A DNA stretch of 38,716 nucleotides, taken from contig DAAK01000059.1 of assembly GCA_001701075.1 (NCBI GenBank), forward strand, positions 7,517 through 46,232, in the 5' to 3' direction. Of this stretch, positions 8,750 to 15,287 are shown piece by piece. Positions within the stretch are counted from its first letter, which is position 1. The number at the start of each line of letters is the position of its first letter. The position numbers and the translations under genes are program-made. The notes under the pieces were generated by a model that worked only from the letters and a program-made list of their open reading frames with translations, was not told the origin of the DNA and did not search any database. The stretch is from Bacteroidales bacterium GP3. Its GTDB lineage: Bacteria; Bacteroidota; Bacteroidia; Bacteroidales; Muribaculaceae.

Positions 8750-11700
8750 ATGACAAAAAAACTGAAACTTGTGATGGCCACCAACAATGCAGGCAAACTG
8801 CGTGAAGCAAGAGCCATCGCGGGTGACCGACTTGAGATCTTGAGTCTTAAGGACATCGGTTATAATCAAGATATAGAGGAGACTGCAGACTCACTTGAGG
8901 GTAATGCGCTTATAAAGGTGCGTGCCATTAAGGATGCCTGTGGCCTTGACTGCTTTGCTGATGACACGGGGTTGATAGTAGATGCTTTAAATGGAGCTCC
9001 CGGTGTGCATACGGCAAGATATGCTGGAGAAGACTGCAATCCTGACAATAATATCGACCTCCTGCTTAAGAATATGGAGGGCGTTGAGGACCGCAGTGCA
9101 CGATTCAGCACTTGTGTAGCTTTGTCATTTGATGGCAAGGAGCATTTATTTGAAGGATCTGTAGAGGGTAAGATGGCTACAGAAAGAAGCGGATCACACG
9201 GCTTCGGATATGACCCAATATTTATTCCTGAAGAGACTGGCATTTGCTTCGCAGATATGACTGACGAAGCAAAAAATGCCATATCCCATCGAGGTCGCGC
9301 CATTTCCGCAATGATGAAATGGCTTTCGGCTCTTTGCCTATTTCTATTCACTTTATTCAGGACTGATGCTGCCGTTTCCAATGATTGGAGACTTTTCAAT
9401 ACTTTCGATGATAAAATAGAAAACATCTTCGATACTCCCGAAAAGACTTACATTTTAGCTCATGCTCAGCTTTATAATAAATATGAAGTCGATAATCAGG
9501 ATAAGCTCTTGTTTCTTTTCTGTCTGGATAAAGACTCGGGAGAAACCCGACAATATAACGTCCAGAATTTCTTGAGTCATTCTCTAATCAAGGCTGCCAA
9601 CTACAACTCCTTTAGGAATTATTTGCTCATTGTCTATGATGATTTCACTATCGACATTCTTAATGACGATGGTTCGGTCAAAACCATCAATGCTTTGAAG
9701 AGCTACAATTCAGGGAGTTCCAAAGAAGTGAGGTCCATTTCATTTGATCCGGAGCTTAACCGAGCTTATCTTGCTACTGATTTCGGGTATTTGATTATTG
9801 ACGATAAGAAAAATGAGGTTGCCTCAAGTAGAATCTACAATGAGCCCATTGAAAACGCTATCAGGGTTGCCGACAGATTTGTAATCGCCAAAGATGGCAA
9901 ATTATTTGAGGACAAGGCAGATGCAAATCACTTCTCAATTTCAGACTTCAAGGAAGTGGATTGGGGAGGAGCTGGTAAAGCAGGCGACCTTTTACCTCTT
10001 TCATCAGACAAATGTGTGATTTCAAGAAACGTTGACGGCTCTTCCACTCACTACATAGTAAGTTTTGAATCTGGAAAAGAGTCTCCTGAAGTATATTCCA
10101 TAGGAAAACTGGATAATTCCAACATAACCGGGAATAGAGATGGCCTTATGTTTGCTCGATATGGAGCTATCTATCAGCTTGATAGAAATGCAAGGTATCC
10201 GAAATCTATATTACGTCGTGATGAAGATGCCAATCTGATGTGCAGTAGCTGGGACTTAAAAAACTTCTATTATGCCCAGCCGCGTGAAGGTGTATACTCT
10301 GTTCGTCACGATGGAGACAATAAATGGAGTCTTACAAGCCAACCTTCAAGACCAAATGCTCCTGCCGTTTTCCGCTCTACCAATCTCATGTATTCTCCAC
10401 GCTATGGGATGCTTGCAAATACACATGGGATCAATCAAAACTTTTCTTCCCGCAATGCCAAGAATCCAATTCTATTGTCGGCCTTAAAAGACCAGACATG
10501 GACAATGCATGGGCTTCCCTATTTTGACAATGAGACGCAAGACAGGCTGATAAATCCCTGTGGTATAGCACAAGATCCTGACAATCCTGACATATTTTAT
10601 TTTGGATCTGTCATGAATGGGCTTCTTCGCTATAACATTTCGGATATGTCGTCGCTTTTGCATATGACTAAAAGCGATGATTCTCCGAATTATCCAGGTC
10701 ATGTATCCATTCAAGCTCCATATTCATCCTGGTCGAACGCCTACATGCTCACAAATCCCACGTTTGACAGTCGTGGCAATCTATTAGTAGCTCATGTCAA
10801 CACGGAAATTGAAAATGATTATTCCCCAGAAATATGGGTATGGACTCCAGAAAAACGCCGTGCAAGTGTTTCGCCTGAATCTTTTCAACCATTTACTAAA
10901 CTAAAAGTCAAAGACATAGTCCCGGGCACAAATAATCTCGTATTGCCCTTATCTTATCAAGGGAACAGAGACATGGCGGTGTTTTTCTCCCTAAACCTTT
11001 ATCACAGACCCTTCGTTGTCTACAATCACAATGGCACAATAGAAGAAGATTCTGATGATAAGCAAGCTACTATGAACACCAAGGATCTGGAAGACTCGGA
11101 TGGAAAACTTGAATGTCATTATCTTTATTGTGCCACAGAAGATCCCGCTACAGGTCTCGTTTGGGTAGGGTCGGATAATGGAGTATTTACATTCGATCCA
11201 AAAGATGCATTCACACATCCTGGGAAGGTGTCAAGAATTAAAGTAAGCCGCAACGATGGCACATCTCTTGCCGATTATCTTCTCGCAGGCACTTCTGTCA
11301 ATGACATCTCTATCGACCATATGGGACGCAAGTGGTTTTCACTTTCAGGAGGTGGCATCGTCTGCACTTCTGCCGACGGGAAAACAATCCTTTTTGAAAT
11401 AAACACCGAAAACTCTGCTCTTCCTTCAGATCTTGTATATACTTCTTGCTATAATCCTGAAAATAACTCTATGATGATCGCCACTTCGGCAGGCCTTTGT
11501 GAATACTATCTAAATGGCAAATCCTCTGAGTCAGAATCCTCAAGCGTAAGGGCATATCCCAATCCGGTACGCCATGACTATTATGGATGGGTCACAATCG
11601 ACGGTCTTGAAGAAGATTGCATCGTCAAGATTGCTGATTCAGCCGGCAACATAGTCAGAGAGCTTGGACCTGCTTCTGCAGGAAGAGTTCAATGGGATGT

Positions 11701-11815
11701 ATGCGGGATAGACTTAAACCGTGTTCCGAGTGGCGTCTATTTTGTTCTTGCCTCTTCGGGTCCCGGCGGTGGTTCATATAGCGAAGTCACTAAGATTCTT
11801 GTAATAAACAGATAA
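8750..11815 (+). CDS. rdgB: RdgB/HAM1 XTP-dITP pyrophosphatase fused in frame to a PorZ-like propeller protein
   Basis: A single 1021-residue frame. Residues 1-190 form a complete RdgB-type nucleotide-sanitising pyrophosphatase that hydrolyses dITP and XTP: TNNAGKLREAR near 10-20, DDTGLIVDALNGAPG near 70, FGYDPIF (152-158) and the C-terminal signature SHRG (179-182). Family members usually stop about 16 residues after that signature. Here the reading continues through MMKWLSALCLFLFTLF, which reads as a signal peptide or membrane anchor, into about 800 residues of beta-propeller and a C-terminal sorting domain. As one protein it would have a cytoplasmic enzyme tethered to an exported propeller. 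More likely the two genes overlap in frame and the second starts inside (see the next entry). A lost stop codon or a sequence error are alternatives. Confidence 0.8.
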   Translation: MTKKLKLVMATNNAGKLREARAIAGDRLEILSLKDIGYNQDIEETADSLEGNALIKVRAIKDACGLDCFADDTGLIVDALNGAPGVHTARYAGEDCNPDNNIDLLLKNMEGVEDRSARFSTCVALSFDGKEHLFEGSVEGKMATERSGSHGFGYDPIFIPEETGICFADMTDEAKNAISHRGRAISAMMKWLSALCLFLFTLFRTDAAVSNDWRLFNTFDDKIENIFDTPEKTYILAHAQLYNKYEVDNQDKLLFLFCLDKDSGETRQYNVQNFLSHSLIKAANYNSFRNYLLIVYDDFTIDILNDDGSVKTINALKSYNSGSSKEVRSISFDPELNRAYLATDFGYLIIDDKKNEVASSRIYNEPIENAIRVADRFVIAKDGKLFEDKADANHFSISDFKEVDWGGAGKAGDLLPLSSDKCVISRNVDGSSTHYIVSFESGKESPEVYSIGKLDNSNITGNRDGLMFARYGAIYQLDRNARYPKSILRRDEDANLMCSSWDLKNFYYAQPREGVYSVRHDGDNKWSLTSQPSRPNAPAVFRSTNLMYSPRYGMLANTHGINQNFSSRNAKNPILLSALKDQTWTMHGLPYFDNETQDRLINPCGIAQDPDNPDIFYFGSVMNGLLRYNISDMSSLLHMTKSDDSPNYPGHVSIQAPYSSWSNAYMLTNPTFDSRGNLLVAHVNTEIENDYSPEIWVWTPEKRRASVSPESFQPFTKLKVKDIVPGTNNLVLPLSYQGNRDMAVFFSLNLYHRPFVVYNHNGTIEEDSDDKQATMNTKDLEDSDGKLECHYLYCATEDPATGLVWVGSDNGVFTFDPKDAFTHPGKVSRIKVSRNDGTSLADYLLAGTSVNDISIDHMGRKWFSLSGGGIVCTSADGKTILFEINTENSALPSDLVYTSCYNPENNSMMIATSAGLCEYYLNGKSSESESSSVRAYPNPVRHDYYGWVTIDGLEEDCIVKIADSAGNIVRELGPASAGRVQWDVCGIDLNRVPSGVYFVLASSGPGGGSYSEVTKILVINR
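9311..11815 (+). CDS. Probable internally initiated secreted two-propeller protein with type IX sorting domain (PorZ-like)
   Basis: Paired ATG codons at 9311 and 9314 begin MMKWLSALCLFLFTLFRTDAA, a textbook signal peptide with a basic start, an 11-residue hydrophobic core and a plausible signal peptidase I site near DAA. The mature part (about 810 residues) has repeated WVGSDNGVFTFD and WFSLSGGGI blades like two-component-regulator propellers. Its last about 95 residues carry YPNP (936-939 of the full frame), a V-x-I-x-D-x-x-G-x-V strand and SGVYF, then end in KILVINR, matching type A T9SS C-terminal domains. Propellers plus such a domain at about 800 residues resemble PorZ of Porphyromonas (776 residues), which sits on the surface and works with the T9SS sortase. 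The start site and PorZ equivalence are inference; the domains are visible. Confidence 0.6.
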   Translation: MMKWLSALCLFLFTLFRTDAAVSNDWRLFNTFDDKIENIFDTPEKTYILAHAQLYNKYEVDNQDKLLFLFCLDKDSGETRQYNVQNFLSHSLIKAANYNSFRNYLLIVYDDFTIDILNDDGSVKTINALKSYNSGSSKEVRSISFDPELNRAYLATDFGYLIIDDKKNEVASSRIYNEPIENAIRVADRFVIAKDGKLFEDKADANHFSISDFKEVDWGGAGKAGDLLPLSSDKCVISRNVDGSSTHYIVSFESGKESPEVYSIGKLDNSNITGNRDGLMFARYGAIYQLDRNARYPKSILRRDEDANLMCSSWDLKNFYYAQPREGVYSVRHDGDNKWSLTSQPSRPNAPAVFRSTNLMYSPRYGMLANTHGINQNFSSRNAKNPILLSALKDQTWTMHGLPYFDNETQDRLINPCGIAQDPDNPDIFYFGSVMNGLLRYNISDMSSLLHMTKSDDSPNYPGHVSIQAPYSSWSNAYMLTNPTFDSRGNLLVAHVNTEIENDYSPEIWVWTPEKRRASVSPESFQPFTKLKVKDIVPGTNNLVLPLSYQGNRDMAVFFSLNLYHRPFVVYNHNGTIEEDSDDKQATMNTKDLEDSDGKLECHYLYCATEDPATGLVWVGSDNGVFTFDPKDAFTHPGKVSRIKVSRNDGTSLADYLLAGTSVNDISIDHMGRKWFSLSGGGIVCTSADGKTILFEINTENSALPSDLVYTSCYNPENNSMMIATSAGLCEYYLNGKSSESESSSVRAYPNPVRHDYYGWVTIDGLEEDCIVKIADSAGNIVRELGPASAGRVQWDVCGIDLNRVPSGVYFVLASSGPGGGSYSEVTKILVINR

Positions 11816-11844
11816 GTAATAATCCAGCACATTCTTAATCTTCC

Positions 11845-12594
11845 ATGGGAAAGAATAAACTGCAGAAATTCTCTGATATGGAGACATTCGGATGCGTCCT
11901 TCAGTATCCGAGGCACATACTGATAGAAAAGGGATTCCCCTACAAAGGGAAATGGAACGACGAGTTTTTCTCCCGCTCCAATCCCATCACCCTTGAACTC
12001 GGATGCGGAAAGGGAGAATATACCGTGGCTCTCGCTGAAGCAAACCGAGACCGCAACTACATCGGGGTTGACATCAAGGGAGCGAGAATGTGGAAAGGCG
12101 CCAAAAGCGTGGAAGAAAAAGGGATGGACAACGCCGCTTTCCTACGCACAGAGATCGAACAGATATCGGAGTTCTTTGCTCCTGAAGAAATAGATGAAAT
12201 TTGGATTACTTTTCCGGATCCGCAGATGCAGAAAGCGAGGAAAAGACTTACTTCTTCAAGATTTCTTTCTAACTATCGCTCCTTCTTGCGTCCTGGCGGT
12301 GTCATAAATCTCAAGACTGACTCGCCCTTCCTTTATGAATATACAAGACGCCTTGTAGAATTAAATGGATTTGAAGTGATTGCTAACACTGACGATCTAT
12401 ACGGTAGCGGACTTGCCGACCCCGTTACTTCAATAAAGACATTTTATGAACAACAGTGGCTTTCCCGCGGCAAGACAATCAAGCTCATCTCGTTCCGCTT
12501 AAGAGATGGTGAAATAAAAGAGCCTGACTGCAGCGACCTTGAGAAAGATGACTATCACAGTGAATTTGGCCGACACTCCTCAAATATTAATTGA
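11845..12594 (+). CDS. trmB: tRNA (guanine-N7-)-methyltransferase
   Basis: A 249-residue SAM-dependent enzyme that makes m7G46 in the variable loop of tRNA. Motif I is LELGCGKGEY (50-59), followed by the acidic ribose-binding segment YIGVDIKGARMWKG. The TrmB signature WITFPDPQMQKARKRLT is present, with the expected basic residues after the FPDP motif, and SFLRPGGVINLKTDS forms the later strand. The length is within the family range (about 210-260). It lies 29 bp after the propeller gene on the same strand. No upstream promoter is evident, so it is probably co-transcribed. Confidence 0.96.
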   Translation: MGKNKLQKFSDMETFGCVLQYPRHILIEKGFPYKGKWNDEFFSRSNPITLELGCGKGEYTVALAEANRDRNYIGVDIKGARMWKGAKSVEEKGMDNAAFLRTEIEQISEFFAPEEIDEIWITFPDPQMQKARKRLTSSRFLSNYRSFLRPGGVINLKTDSPFLYEYTRRLVELNGFEVIANTDDLYGSGLADPVTSIKTFYEQQWLSRGKTIKLISFRLRDGEIKEPDCSDLEKDDYHSEFGRHSSNIN

Positions 12595-12664
12595 GAATTG
12601 TGAATTTAGAATTTTGAATTGATCTGAAATCTGGAATCTGGCCTCTGGGATCTGGAATCTTTTC
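12595..12664. repeat. TCTGGAATCTGG / GAATT intergenic repeat tract between trmB and mrp
   Basis: Starting immediately at the trmB stop codon, GAATTGTGAATTTAGAATT-like units pass into three tandem near-copies of a 10-14-bp unit of the type ATCTGGAATCTGGCC. A 20-bp core (ATCTGGAATCTGGCCTCTGG) occurs identically in the tract at 13824. The tract ends about 35 bp before the mrp ATG. It has no open frame and no U-tract hairpin. Confidence 0.7.
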
Positions 12665-12698
12665 AATTTATCATTAATAATTTATCATTGATCAACCA

Positions 12699-13823
12699 AT
12701 GGCTATATACCCAAAACTTATACTTGACGCTCTGACAAATGTCAAGTATCCTGGAAACGGGAAAAATATCGTGGAACTCGGAATGGTAGAAGACGACATC
12801 CGTATTGATGGCAATAAAGTGTCGTTCTCTCTCATATTCGACCGCCCAACCGATCCTTTTATCAAATCTGTAGTGCGAGCTGCTGAAGCTACGCTTCCTG
12901 TATTTGCCGATCCTGACATTGACGTAAAGGGACGCATCGCAGTGAAATATCGTCAGACAGAAGCGCCTAAACCTGAAACTCCACTCCCGGGAGTAAAAAA
13001 CATCATAGGCATAAGTTCTGGCAAGGGTGGAGTAGGAAAATCCACAGTCTCTGCCAACCTTGCAATTGCTTTGGCAGCAAAAGGCTACAAGGTAGGACTT
13101 CTGGATGCTGATATCTTTGGTCCATCGATGCCCAAGATGTTTGGTGTAGAAGACGAAAAACTCTTTATGGTGACTCAAGAAGGAAAGGATTGGATCGACC
13201 CTATAGAGAAATTTGGAGTAAAGATGCTCAGTATAGGATTTGTTGTAGATAAAGACAGTCCTGTACTCTGGCGTGGAGGCATGGCTTCTAATGCATTGAG
13301 GCAGCTTATATCTGAAGCTTGGTGGGGTGACCTCGATTACTTCTTGATCGATATGCCTCCAGGCACAAGCGACATCCACTTGACTCTTGTCCAGACACTT
13401 CCCATCACTGGAGTGATTGTGGTCAGCACACCTCAGGAAGTGGCTCTTGCTGATGCCCGCAAAGGTATTGGAATGTTCCGCAGCGAGAAAATCAATGTGC
13501 CTATTCTTGGTCTTGTGGAGAATATGGCTTGGTTCACTCCGGCTCCACACCCCGAAGAGAAATATTATATATTTGGAAATGGTGGAGCGGCACGCCTTGC
13601 TGAGACAATGAATGTGCCACTCTTGGCGCAGATTCCTCTTGTGGCAGACATTTGTGAGATGGCCGACAATGGACACCCAACTGCTACGGAATGTACTGGA
13701 GATATTACCTCAGAAAATCCTGAGGCTAAAGCCTTCTCTGATCTTGCAGAAAGAGTCGTGGAAGAATGCGACCGTCGCAATCGTGAACTTCCTCCCACAA
13801 AGGCTGTCCAGACCCACTCTTAA
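12699..13823 (+). CDS. mrp: Mrp/ApbC/NBP35-family iron-sulfur cluster carrier ATPase
   Basis: A 374-residue cytoplasmic P-loop NTPase thought to carry or insert Fe-S clusters. Residues 1-95 form an MIP18/DUF59 domain (ILDALTNVKYPGNGKNIVELGMV). Residues 100-355 form the ParA-like ATPase with the deviant Walker A GKGGVGKST (108-116), switch region DADIFGPSMPKMFG, DMPPGTSD and the VVSTPQEVALADARKG strand. The usual CxxC cluster-ligand pair, expected just after the ENM motif, is absent: residues 275-288 read NMAWFTPAPHPEEK. Only three cysteines are in the whole protein, all in the last 60 residues. Repeat tracts flank the gene on both sides. Confidence 0.93.
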   Translation: MAIYPKLILDALTNVKYPGNGKNIVELGMVEDDIRIDGNKVSFSLIFDRPTDPFIKSVVRAAEATLPVFADPDIDVKGRIAVKYRQTEAPKPETPLPGVKNIIGISSGKGGVGKSTVSANLAIALAAKGYKVGLLDADIFGPSMPKMFGVEDEKLFMVTQEGKDWIDPIEKFGVKMLSIGFVVDKDSPVLWRGGMASNALRQLISEAWWGDLDYFLIDMPPGTSDIHLTLVQTLPITGVIVVSTPQEVALADARKGIGMFRSEKINVPILGLVENMAWFTPAPHPEEKYYIFGNGGAARLAETMNVPLLAQIPLVADICEMADNGHPTATECTGDITSENPEAKAFSDLAERVVEECDRRNRELPPTKAVQTHS

Positions 13824-13886
13824 TTGAGAATTGATCTGGAATCTGGCCTCTGGAATCTGGCCTCTGAAATCTGATCTCTGAAATCT
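13824..13886. repeat. TCTGGAATCTGGCC intergenic repeat tract between mrp and panB
   Basis: Begins directly after the mrp TAA with the same TTGAGAATTGATCTG entry as the tract at 12595, then repeats units of the form TCTGGAATCTGGCC and TCTGAAATCTGA about five times. It shares a 20-bp identical core with the 12595 tract. The remaining 44 bp up to panB are A/T-rich with no further repeat. Confidence 0.7.
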
Positions 13887-13930
13887 TATAAATTTATATT
13901 TAATCTTTTATAATTAATCTTTAAACAACC

Positions 13931-14752
13931 GTGTCAACAGCTCAAGCAGAAAACACACGCAAGGTGACTACAAGCCGCCTTACGGAAATGAAACACCGCG
14001 GCGAGAAAATCTCTATGCTCACCGCTTATGACTATACATCTGCCAAACTTGTGGATGAAGCAGGTATGGACGTAATTCTCGTAGGAGATTCAGCTTCTAA
14101 TGTAATGGCGGGAAATGTGACTACCCTTCCCATCACTCTTGATCAGATGATATATCACGCTAAATCTGTGATGAAAGGCGTAAAACGTGCCCTTGTAGTG
14201 GTCGACCTTCCTTTCGGAACCTATCAGGGCAATTCCAAGGAAGCTTTAGCATCTGCTATCCGTGTCATGAAGGAAAGCCATGCGGAAGCCCTTAAACTCG
14301 AGGGAGGCGCAGAGATAGCCGAGTCTATCCAACGCATTCTTTGTGCCGGAATCCCCGTAATGGGGCATCTTGGACTTACTCCACAAAGTATCAATAAATT
14401 TGGCACTTACAGCGTGCGTGCAAAAGAGGAAGCTGAGGCCAAGAAGCTTTTGGAAGATGCTAAGCTTCTTGAAGAAATAGGATGCTTTGCTGTCGTGCTC
14501 GAGAAAATTCCGGCAAAACTTGCCGAGCAAGTAGCTAATGAACTCACAATTCCAGTCATCGGCATAGGCGCAGGTGGTGGAGTTGACGGACAAGTGCTCG
14601 TGATGCACGATATGCTTGGTATGACAATGGGATTTTCACCTCGTTTCCTTCGTCGCTACGCCAATGTCGGTGAAGTTATGACAGATGCGTTCCGTCACTA
14701 TATCGATGACGTAAAGACGGGCGACTTCCCTAACGAGAAAGAGCAATATTGA
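13931..14752 (+). CDS. panB: 3-methyl-2-oxobutanoate hydroxymethyltransferase
   Basis: The first committed enzyme of pantothenate synthesis, transferring a hydroxymethyl group from 5,10-methylene-THF to alpha-ketoisovalerate to give ketopantoate. It has 273 residues, the usual length. Characteristic segments are MLTAYDYTSAKLVDEAG, VGDSASNVMAGN, VVDLPFGTYQ, KLEGG, and VMGHLGLTPQSINKFG near the active site. The start is GTG, giving MSTAQAENTRK; the next ATG (MKHRGEK) would cut into the conserved N-terminal region. The stop codon overlaps the start of the acetyltransferase gene (TGATG), so the two are translationally coupled. panC and panD are not in the window. Confidence 0.96.
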   Translation: MSTAQAENTRKVTTSRLTEMKHRGEKISMLTAYDYTSAKLVDEAGMDVILVGDSASNVMAGNVTTLPITLDQMIYHAKSVMKGVKRALVVVDLPFGTYQGNSKEALASAIRVMKESHAEALKLEGGAEIAESIQRILCAGIPVMGHLGLTPQSINKFGTYSVRAKEEAEAKKLLEDAKLLEEIGCFAVVLEKIPAKLAEQVANELTIPVIGIGAGGGVDGQVLVMHDMLGMTMGFSPRFLRRYANVGEVMTDAFRHYIDDVKTGDFPNEKEQY

Positions 14753-15282
14753 TGACCATACGCAAAGCCACTGAAAAGGACACTGAATACGTAGCAAAGA
14801 CAGTCTTGACCGCTCTGGATATGGACACATCCGATCTGGAGTGGGTCAAGGCCTCATGCGCCGACCCCAAATCCATGTATTCTTGGAATAAGGCTCTGAT
14901 TGCTGAGGATAATGGCAAGCTGATTGGATGTATCATTTCATATCGTGGAGATGAGTATCTTCCAATCAGGGAATATACATGGAGCCGCCTTTGGACTGGA
15001 GTGGATCCGGAAGTCATCAGTAAATCTGCAATCGAGACCTATCCCGGCGAATACTATCTTGACTCTCTCGCCATTGAACCTGAGTATCGGGGCAGAGGAC
15101 TTGGTAAAAAATTGATGCAAGCCGCCATGGAAGAAGGAAGGAAACTGGGATATAAGAAATTCGCGCTCTTGGTAGCGCGAGAGAAACCCCGCCTCAAAGA
15201 CTACTACGCTTCATTGGGCTTCGAAGACTCCAACGAAGTCAACTTCTTCGGCCATCAATACCAAAGAATGCTTAAAAAATAG
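14752..15282 (+). CDS. GNAT-family N-acetyltransferase
   Basis: A 176-residue acetyl-CoA-dependent acetyltransferase. Motif A with the acetyl-CoA pyrophosphate loop is clear: LDSLAIEPEYRGRGLGKKLM, with R-G-R-G-L-G at residues 113-118. The C-terminal LKDYYASLGFED is the usual motif B. The substrate cannot be told from sequence. Its ATG overlaps the panB stop by one base. A TTG three bases earlier is in frame but less likely. The gene ends five bases before the convergent PagL-like gene on the opposite strand, with no room for a separate terminator. Confidence 0.88.
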   Translation: MTIRKATEKDTEYVAKTVLTALDMDTSDLEWVKASCADPKSMYSWNKALIAEDNGKLIGCIISYRGDEYLPIREYTWSRLWTGVDPEVISKSAIETYPGEYYLDSLAIEPEYRGRGLGKKLMQAAMEEGRKLGYKKFALLVAREKPRLKDYYASLGFEDSNEVNFFGHQYQRMLKK

Positions 15283-15287
15283 GTCCT

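Noticed and set aside
12663..13676. 337-codon open frame on the - strand across mrp
   Set aside because: It lies antisense to a clearly conserved gene, its translation is rich in His, Ser, Arg and Cys with no family motif, and it is explained by codon bias of the + strand gene.
12595..13886. CRISPR-like repeats around mrp
   Set aside because: Units are only 10-14 bp, imperfect and without unique spacers, and no cas genes are present.
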